This document shows, in pieces, positions 5,406-10,552 of a stretch of 10,552 nucleotides of DNA (position 1 is the stretch's first letter; each line of letters starts with the position of its first letter). The stretch spans positions 1 through 10,552 of the forward strand of contig DATAES010000137.1 in assembly GCA_036257895.1 (NCBI GenBank), read 5' to 3'. A program made the translations under genes and the position numbers. The DNA is from DATAES01 sp036257895 (GTDB lineage Bacteria > Actinomycetota > Acidimicrobiia > Acidimicrobiales > JACDCH01). The notes beneath the pieces were generated by a model that worked only from the letters and a program-made list of their open reading frames with translations, searched no databases and was not told where the DNA came from.

Positions 5406-6650
5406 TCAGCCGCCGCGAGCGAGCAACCGCCGGCGCAGCAGGTCGAGCGCCGAGATCGTCGTGAACTCGCGGATGCGCCTGCGATCGCCCGGTAGGTGCA
5501 GCTCGACAGCTTCGACGTCGTTGTCGATCGCCATTCCAATGAACACGGTGCCCACGGGTTGGCCGTCCTGCTCGGCCGGTCCCGCGACACCGGTGACGGC
5601 AAGCCCGACGTCTGCTCCAAGCACGCTTCTTGCCCCCGACGCCATCGCCTCGGCCGCACGAGCGGAGACCACCGGGCCCCGGGGCACACCGAGCACCGCG
5701 AACTTCACCTCGGAGTCGTAGCTCACGATCGAGCCCTGGAAGAAGTTGCTCGCGCCGATGGCATCTGTGAGCCGCGCGCCCATGAGGCCACCGGTGATCG
5801 ACTCGGCCAGCCCGAGCGTCAAGCCGTGCGCGTCGAGCAGCGCGCCCACCGCCTGTTCCATGTTCTCGTCGTCGACGCCGAACACGAGTTGGCCCAACAG
5901 CAACCGCAGTTCGGCTTCCTCCGCCGACAGCAGGTCGAGCGCGCTCGACTCGTCGCCGGCTTTCGCAGTGATCCGGACCTTCAAGCCCTCGATCCCGCTC
6001 GCGAGAAACGCCAGTGTCGGATTGCCGGTGCGATCGAGCCGTTCGATCCGGTGACTCAGGAGCTCGGCGAGCCTCGACTCACTCTCGCCCCACGTGCGCA
6101 GTACCCGACTCATGATCACCGACGGCTCTCCCGATCGCGCGCGAAGGTCGGGTACGACCGCAGCGGACACGATCGTGCGCATCTCGTGCGGAACCCCCGG
6201 TACCGCGTAGATCACCTTCTCGCCGATCGGGCAGATCAAGCCCGGCGCCGTCCCCGGCTGCGGATCGTGGATTGCCCTCGCGCCCACGGGCACCTCGGCT
6301 TGGCGCATGTTGTTCGCAGCCATCACCCGCCCGCGCGAGGCGAACATCTGCTCGATCCGCGCGGCCACGTCGTCATCGAGCTCGAGAGGCACACCCATGA
6401 CCCGCGCGATCGCGTCACGGGTGATGTCATCCTGCGTCGGACCGAGGCCGCCGCACACGACGACGGCGTCATTGCGATCCAACGCGATCTCCAACGCGCT
6501 GACGATCCGCTCGAGGTTGTCGCCGACGGTGCTCCCGTAGTTCACGTCCATGCCTGCGAGCGCGAGCTGCTCGCCGATCCACGCGGAGTTGGTGTCAACG
6601 ATCTGGCCGAGCAGCAGCTCGGTACCGACGGCCACGACCTCGCAGCGCAC
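5406..6650 (-). CDS. cinA: CinA family protein with nicotinamide-nucleotide amidohydrolase domain
   Basis: CinA couples an N-terminal MoCF/COG1058 domain (in some species an ADP-ribose pyrophosphatase) to a C-terminal PncC domain that deamidates NMN in pyridine nucleotide recycling. Starting at GTG 6650-6648 gives 414 residues, the usual length. Visible are EVVAVGTELLLGQIVDTN at 4-21, VVCGGLGPTQDDITRDA at 64-80, and in the C-terminal domain AESITGG (catalytic Ser284), SEVKFAVLGV (Lys316) and AVTGVAGP (351-358). An open frame continues 39 codons further upstream, inside pgsA, but lacks conservation and overlaps the gene by about 110 nt. The GTG lies 8 nt after the pgsA stop with GTAGGT as a partial ribosome binding site. 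Close linkage to recA is the basis of the name CinA in competent bacteria. Confidence 0.95.
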   Translation of the reverse strand: MRCEVVAVGTELLLGQIVDTNSAWIGEQLALAGMDVNYGSTVGDNLERIVSALEIALDRNDAVVVCGGLGPTQDDITRDAIARVMGVPLELDDDVAARIEQMFASRGRVMAANNMRQAEVPVGARAIHDPQPGTAPGLICPIGEKVIYAVPGVPHEMRTIVSAAVVPDLRARSGEPSVIMSRVLRTWGESESRLAELLSHRIERLDRTGNPTLAFLASGIEGLKVRITAKAGDESSALDLLSAEEAELRLLLGQLVFGVDDENMEQAVGALLDAHGLTLGLAESITGGLMGARLTDAIGASNFFQGSIVSYDSEVKFAVLGVPRGPVVSARAAEAMASGARSVLGADVGLAVTGVAGPAEQDGQPVGTVFIGMAIDNDVEAVELHLPGDRRRIREFTTISALDLLRRRLLARGG

Positions 6651-6658
6651 AGAAAGAC

Positions 6659-7228
6659 CTACGACGAGCCGGTGATGCGCGTCGCGCGACTGCCGGCCTG
6701 CACGTAACGGATGCCGGTCGCGAGGGTGAGCACGACCGCGGCCCACAACGCGGTGTCGGCGATCCATGGATGGTCAGCGGTCAGAGGCAGCAACGCGAAG
6801 CCGACTGCGACCTCTTGCACCACGGTTTTCACCTTCGCCCATTGCGTCGCGGGCACCGCGAGACCGCGCCGCCCCCAGAAGCTGCGGAACACGCTGATCA
6901 CGATCTCGCGCACGAAGATGATCGCCACCGGGAGCCACCAGAACTGGCCCGCCGCGACCAACGCGATCATGGCACCGAGCACGAGCACCTTGTCCGCCAA
7001 AGGATCGAGGAACGCGCCGGACCTCGTGGTCCCTTGGCGTCGAGCCAGATAGCCGTCGATGCCGTCGGTGACGCAGAGGATGATCCACAGCGCGACCGCG
7101 GGCCAGGACGACGGGTGATCCACGATGAGCATCAGCAGCGGGATGGCGAGCAGCAAGCGGGTGATCGTCACGGCGTTCGCCGGGGTGGCGAGCGCAGAGG
7201 GACCGAACGACTGCTCGTAGACAGCCAT
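6659..7228 (-). CDS. pgsA: CDP-alcohol phosphatidyltransferase, probable CDP-diacylglycerol-glycerol-3-phosphate 3-phosphatidyltransferase
   Basis: The enzyme makes phosphatidylglycerophosphate from CDP-diacylglycerol and glycerol-3-phosphate in the inner membrane, the first committed step to phosphatidylglycerol and cardiolipin. The 189-residue protein has the full CDP-alcohol phosphotransferase motif: D55, D58-G59, A62-R63, G71, D75 and D79. The region FLDPLADK follows the PgsA pattern. Several hydrophobic segments (about 24-37, 45-54, 82-93, 98-114, 137-149 and 160-172) give a polytopic membrane protein. The ATG at 7228-7226 overlaps the rimO stop by one base (TGATG), indicating coupling. 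PgsA rather than phosphatidylserine or phosphatidylinositol synthase is supported by the cinA-pgsA linkage and sequence pattern, but substrate choice is not proven by the motif alone. Confidence 0.9.
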   Translation of the reverse strand: MAVYEQSFGPSALATPANAVTITRLLLAIPLLMLIVDHPSSWPAVALWIILCVTDGIDGYLARRQGTTRSGAFLDPLADKVLVLGAMIALVAAGQFWWLPVAIIFVREIVISVFRSFWGRRGLAVPATQWAKVKTVVQEVAVGFALLPLTADHPWIADTALWAAVVLTLATGIRYVQAGSRATRITGSS

Positions 7229-8466
7229 CAGTCGGCCGTGAGATCCGGGCCGAGCGCGGCGGTGACGGTCAGCGACGCGAACGTGCCGGGTTTCAGTGAG
7301 TCGGGCACGAGGATCACACCATCGATCTCCGGCGCCTCGCGATGGCTCCGCCCCACGCCCGGCTCGTCCACGAGGACTTCGACTCGCGTACCGACCAGTT
7401 CGTCACGTCTGGCCCACGTGATCGCCTCTTGACGCTCCCGCAGCTCGGCCAGCCGCTCGTCGACGAGGCCTCGGTCGACCTTGCCGTCGAGCTTCGCGGC
7501 GTATGTCCCTTCTTCCTCGGAGAAGGCGAAGAATCCGCACCAGTCGAGCTGCGCCGCGTCGATGAAGGCGAGGAGCGCGTCGTGGTCGTCTTCGGTTTCG
7601 CCCGGGTAGCCGACGATGAAGTTGGACCGGAATGCCGCGGCTGGTTCGTGACGACGGATGCGTGCGATGCGACGAAGGAACCGATCACCGTCGCCCCACC
7701 GGCGCATGCGCCGGACAAGCGGCGCCGAAACATGCTGCAACGACATGTCGAAATACGGGACGCCTGTGGCGCAGATCGCATTCTCCAGACGATCGGTCAG
7801 ATCGGACGGGTACAGATACAGGAGGCGCACGCGGTCGACCCGCGGCGCGACCGCTTCGATGAGCGGAACGATGGCGCGCTCGCCGCGGCCTTGGTCGCGC
7901 CCGTAGCTCGCGAGGTCCTGCGCGACGAGCACGATCTCGCGCGCCCCGAGCGCATCCACCTCGTCGAGGATGTCGTCGATGCTCCGTGAGCGCTGCTTGC
8001 CGCGGAAGCTCGGAATCGCGCAGAAGCCGCAGGCTCGATCGCAACCCTCGGCGACCTTGACGTACGCCCACGGCCTCGTCGCCTTCGGCCGGGGAAGGCG
8101 CAACAGGTCCATCGCCGGCACGACGGGCTTGTGGCCGAGCGACACCGGCACCGCGTCGGCGAACCCCGCGACCGCATCGACCTCCGGCAGAGCGCTCGCG
8201 AGTTCGGCGCCGGCTCGTTCGGCCAGGCAGCCCGTGACCACCAACCGAGCGCCTTCCTTGCGTTCGTCTGCCATCCCCAGAATGGCCTCGATCGACTCTT
8301 GCCGCGCCTCTTCGATGAACGCGCACGTGTTGACGACGACGAGATCGGCGTCGGCGGGCGCGTCTGCCGGCACCAGGCCGTCCGCGACGAGTGTGCCCGA
8401 GAGCTTGTCGGAGTCGACCTGGTTCTTGGGACAGCCGAGGGTCTCGACCCAGAACCGGCGAGGCAT
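7228..8466 (-). CDS. rimO: Ribosomal protein uS12 methylthiotransferase RimO
   Basis: RimO is a radical-SAM enzyme that methylthiolates the beta carbon of a conserved aspartate in ribosomal protein S12. The 412-residue product has the N-terminal cluster cysteines C12 (ETLGCPKNQVDS), C48 (NTCAFIEEARQES) and C80 (VTGCLAER), the radical-SAM triad C142-x3-C146-x2-C149 (GCDRACGFC), and a C-terminal TRAM domain at about 340-405. The LGCPKNQVDS and CAFIEEA signatures separate it from MiaB. The ATG at 8466-8464 is 23 nt after the stop of the GH172 gene, with no good Shine-Dalgarno. TACCCT (8481-8476) lies 9 nt before the ATG and could be the -10 of a leaderless promoter, but no convincing -35 was found. 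It heads the housekeeping run rimO-pgsA-cinA-thpR. Confidence 0.97.
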   Translation of the reverse strand: MPRRFWVETLGCPKNQVDSDKLSGTLVADGLVPADAPADADLVVVNTCAFIEEARQESIEAILGMADERKEGARLVVTGCLAERAGAELASALPEVDAVAGFADAVPVSLGHKPVVPAMDLLRLPRPKATRPWAYVKVAEGCDRACGFCAIPSFRGKQRSRSIDDILDEVDALGAREIVLVAQDLASYGRDQGRGERAIVPLIEAVAPRVDRVRLLYLYPSDLTDRLENAICATGVPYFDMSLQHVSAPLVRRMRRWGDGDRFLRRIARIRRHEPAAAFRSNFIVGYPGETEDDHDALLAFIDAAQLDWCGFFAFSEEEGTYAAKLDGKVDRGLVDERLAELRERQEAITWARRDELVGTRVEVLVDEPGVGRSHREAPEIDGVILVPDSLKPGTFASLTVTAALGPDLTAD

Positions 8467-8489
8467 CGGGCGCCAAGGGTACTAGTCGG

Positions 8490-9641
8490 TCACCGCTGCA
8501 TCCGAAGGTGCCCGTCGGGGATGCCGTCGAGATCCGCAGTCGCGACCGCAGCGTCGACCCGTGGCACAGCTTGTGCATCGCGGCAGTACGCGAAGCCGGT
8601 CGTGCACCAGTCGTCGCTTCGTTCATAGAGGGTGAGCGCGCCGAAGTTGCCCTCGATCCATCCGTCGCCGGCTGTGGTCAAGCCCTCTCGAAACAACGCG
8701 CGCGCTTGCTCCTCACCTTTCCGGAAGACGGCCGATCCGATCTGCTGCAGGGTCACCACGATCGACTCGCGGTACACGATGGGATCGGACAGGTGCCACC
8801 GATAGAAGGACACGAGCGACCAGCCGCCGGTCTGGTCGCGACGGGGTCCGGCCACGAGCGGCGCACCCGACTCGGGCGCGGCGAACTCCGCGAGTCCCCA
8901 CGCGGAGCCCAGGTAGTCCTCGGTACCGGTGCCGCAGATGGTCGGCGTCGACTCCCCGTCGAAGTAGACCTTGATCTCGCCTTCGCCCCACCAATGACGG
9001 TCGAAAGGACGGACGCCGCCGGTCAGACCGAGGAAGCGACCGGGGCCGCGCAGCCCGTCGAGGATCACGAGATCGCGCTGTGGCGTCGTCGGGTTCTCCC
9101 GGGTGAACATGGCGTGCAGCAACCCGATGTCGTCGCGCTGCGGACCGAGCAGCACGTCGACTTGAAAATAGAGCAGAGCGATGTCGTCGAATGCGTTCTC
9201 GTACTCGATCCTGATCCGTCGATCGAAAGGCATCGGGATTCGAGCGTCGAGGCCGAGGCCGTCGTTGCACGCGGTCAGCGTCGACGCGTACGAGGCGGGC
9301 ACACCGTGCACGACCCCGAACAGATCGAGCGCGGGCACGCTCACCGACGGTTCGGAGAGATCGTCATAGAAGATCTCGAGTAGCTGCGCTCGCAGGAATC
9401 GCGGCGACGAACCCGTCAACGAGCGCAACTGCGTGACCGTCATCCACATGTGCGTGATCCGCCCCGGTCCCGTGAGGTCCGCGAGCACGACCCGCTCGCC
9501 GGGAGCGATCACCCGATTCGGTGCGCCTTTGCGTCCCGCCGCGGCGCGGCCGCCGGCCGCTCGCTCCCCGGTCGGGTTCTCGAACGTGACGGACCGACTC
9601 TCGTGACCGGGCCAAAGGCAGGCCGGATCGACGTCGCTCAC
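8490..9641 (-). CDS. GH172 (DUF2961) family glycoside hydrolase-like protein
   Basis: The protein belongs to DUF2961, now glycoside hydrolase family 172, whose characterised members act on alpha-D-fructofuranosides (difructose dianhydride I) and on D-arabinofuranosides including mycobacterial arabinan. Starting at GTG 9641-9639 it has 383 residues. Visible are the N-terminal ENPTGERAAGG (21-31), GPGRITHMWMT (58-68), WWGEGEIKVYFDGE (217-230) and PTICGTGTEDYLG (233-245). E220 and E241 are 21 residues apart, the same spacing as the reported catalytic pair E270/E291 of the fructofuranosidase, so the active site looks intact. No signal peptide is seen, suggesting a cytoplasmic enzyme. The GTG overlaps the SMP-30 stop by 4 nt (GTGA). 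A longer start at 9710 is open but would overlap the upstream gene by 73 nt and precedes the conserved region. The substrate is not predictable. Confidence 0.88.
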   Translation of the reverse strand: MSDVDPACLWPGHESRSVTFENPTGERAAGGRAAAGRKGAPNRVIAPGERVVLADLTGPGRITHMWMTVTQLRSLTGSSPRFLRAQLLEIFYDDLSEPSVSVPALDLFGVVHGVPASYASTLTACNDGLGLDARIPMPFDRRIRIEYENAFDDIALLYFQVDVLLGPQRDDIGLLHAMFTRENPTTPQRDLVILDGLRGPGRFLGLTGGVRPFDRHWWGEGEIKVYFDGESTPTICGTGTEDYLGSAWGLAEFAAPESGAPLVAGPRRDQTGGWSLVSFYRWHLSDPIVYRESIVVTLQQIGSAVFRKGEEQARALFREGLTTAGDGWIEGNFGALTLYERSDDWCTTGFAYCRDAQAVPRVDAAVATADLDGIPDGHLRMQR

Positions 9642-10552
9642 GCGTGATAAGCGAGTTGCAGTCCCGGCCGTGGCCAGTCCGTCGCGAGCAAACGACCCGA
9701 GCCCGAGCACGTGATGTACGCAGTGCCAAGGCCGGGTCCGCCGAAGCAGATGTTCGTGGTGAGCGGGTCGTCAGTGGGCGTGTGCTCGACGTTGCTGCCG
9801 TCCGGCGACACCGAGGTGATGCCCCCGTTCGCGAGCGTGGCGATGCAGACCCAGCCGTCACCGTCGACTGCGAGCGAATCGAAGAACTGGTAGCCAGCCG
9901 GTGCGACGAGCAACTCGCCACCGTTCGGGCCCAGCGGATTTGCACCTTCCACGGTGCCGGCCGAAGGGACGTTCCATGCCCAACCGCGGCACGTGTGCGT
10001 CTCCGCGACGTAGAGACGATCGCCGCTCGGTGAAAGTCCGATGCCATTCGGCGCGTCGACGGGAAAGATCACTTCCGTGATCGAGCTGCCATCAGCCTTG
10101 GCGTAGTAGATGCCTGTGCGGTCGCTGTTGCGTCCCGCGCGGACACCGTGATCCGTGAACCAGAAGCCGCCCGCAGTGTCGAACACGATGTCGTTGGGGG
10201 CGCGCAGCGGCAACGTGTTGCCCTCCGCGTCCTCGAACTCCTCGTACAAGGTCTCGACCTTGCCGCTCGCAATGTCGACGCGCTGGATCGACCCGCGGCC
10301 CGGCCACGACGCGGGCGGTGGCGAGCCGGGGAACAGCATTCCCATGACCTCGTGCCAATCGAAGCACCCGCCGTTGTTGCACACGTACATCGCGCCGTCG
10401 GGACCGACAGCCGCGCCATTCGGTCCGCCGCCGGTCTCGGCGACCACGTCCTTGTCGCCGGTCTCGACGTCGACCCTGGTCAGCGTGCCGCGCGCGATCT
10501 CGACGAGGATGACGCTGCCGTCGTCCATCGCGACAGGCCCCTCGGGGAAACG
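9638..10552 (-). CDS. SMP-30/gluconolactonase/LRE-like beta-propeller protein (5' end outside window)
   Basis: This is a six-bladed beta-propeller of the SMP-30/gluconolactonase family, typically metal-dependent lactonases that hydrolyse sugar lactones. 304 residues are visible. The frame is open to the window edge, and the first residues, RFPEGPVAMDDG, contain the FPEGP motif whose glutamate is a metal ligand in the family. The true start is therefore beyond 10552, and the ATG at 10528-10526 is internal. Further family marks are RAPNDIVFD, FTDHGVR, APNGIGLSPSGDRLYVAETHT (asparagine ligand in APNG) and FFDSLAVDGDG (aspartate ligand). A CNNGGCFDWHE insertion marks a subgroup whose substrate I cannot name. 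No signal peptide can be judged because the N-terminus is missing. Its stop overlaps the GH172 start, so the two are almost certainly one operon. The lactonase role is inferred. Confidence 0.9.
   Translation of the reverse strand, partial: RFPEGPVAMDDGSVILVEIARGTLTRVDVETGDKDVVAETGGGPNGAAVGPDGAMYVCNNGGCFDWHEVMGMLFPGSPPPASWPGRGSIQRVDIASGKVETLYEEFEDAEGNTLPLRAPNDIVFDTAGGFWFTDHGVRAGRNSDRTGIYYAKADGSSITEVIFPVDAPNGIGLSPSGDRLYVAETHTCRGWAWNVPSAGTVEGANPLGPNGGELLVAPAGYQFFDSLAVDGDGWVCIATLANGGITSVSPDGSNVEHTPTDDPLTTNICFGGPGLGTAYITCSGSGRLLATDWPRPGLQLAYHA

Noticed and set aside
6651..6767. Upstream extension of cinA by 39 codons.
   Set aside because: The extra residues are an arginine/histidine-rich shadow of the pgsA 3' end. 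The conserved CinA strand begins right after the GTG at 6650.
1..10552. Search by eye for CRISPR repeats, transposase genes, insertion-sequence ends, tRNA/rRNA genes and toxin-antitoxin or phage-defence gene pairs.
   Set aside because: None seen. Almost all of the window is accounted for by conserved metabolic and repair genes with short spacers.

Overview
The window is a G+C-rich chromosomal segment (about two thirds G+C by eye) with nearly every gene on the minus strand. It looks like an actinobacterium, possibly Acidimicrobiia. Three things support this: the gene order rimO-pgsA-cinA...recA...miaB-miaA-dapF, which is the recA neighbourhood known from Streptomyces and partly from mycobacteria; an F420-type luciferase-like oxidoreductase; and a LexA box of the Gram-positive/actinobacterial CGAAC-N4-GTTCG type. 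The class-level placement is inference.

Layout in transcription order on the minus strand, from high to low coordinates. (1) 10552-8490: an accessory pair, an SMP-30/gluconolactonase-like protein whose 5' end lies outside the window, followed with a 4-nt overlap by a GH172 (DUF2961) glycosidase-like enzyme. (2) 8466-4869: a housekeeping operon rimO-pgsA-cinA-thpR with gaps of 18 nt or less or overlaps. It covers ribosomal protein S12 methylthiolation, phosphatidylglycerophosphate synthesis, NMN deamidation and a 2H RNA phosphodiesterase. (3) 4780-4610: one small plus-strand ORF of 56 codons. It converges on thpR and diverges from recA. (4) 4520-3297: recA, with a sigma70-type promoter whose 17-bp spacer contains a perfect LexA palindrome, a leader of about 130 nt, a strong ribosome binding site and a GTG start. 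A 17-bp imperfect hairpin follows the stop codon. recX, the usual next gene, is absent. (5) 3155-1: miaB, an F420-dependent LLM oxidoreductase, miaA and the first 14 codons of dapF. The first three are linked by 4-nt stop/start overlaps.

MiaA (A37 prenylation) and MiaB (methylthiolation of i6A37) act in succession on the same tRNA base, so the last operon carries a complete ms2i6A pathway with an unexplained oxidoreductase embedded in it. MiaB and RimO are paralogous radical-SAM methylthiotransferases on either side of recA.

I found no mobile element, CRISPR array, rRNA/tRNA gene or defence system. The points worth a second look are regulatory (recA SOS promoter and hairpin, an inverted repeat at the miaB start), the small divergent ORF, the oxidoreductase inside the tRNA-modification operon, and the GH172/SMP-30 pair. 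I do not see a clearly new multi-gene system here.
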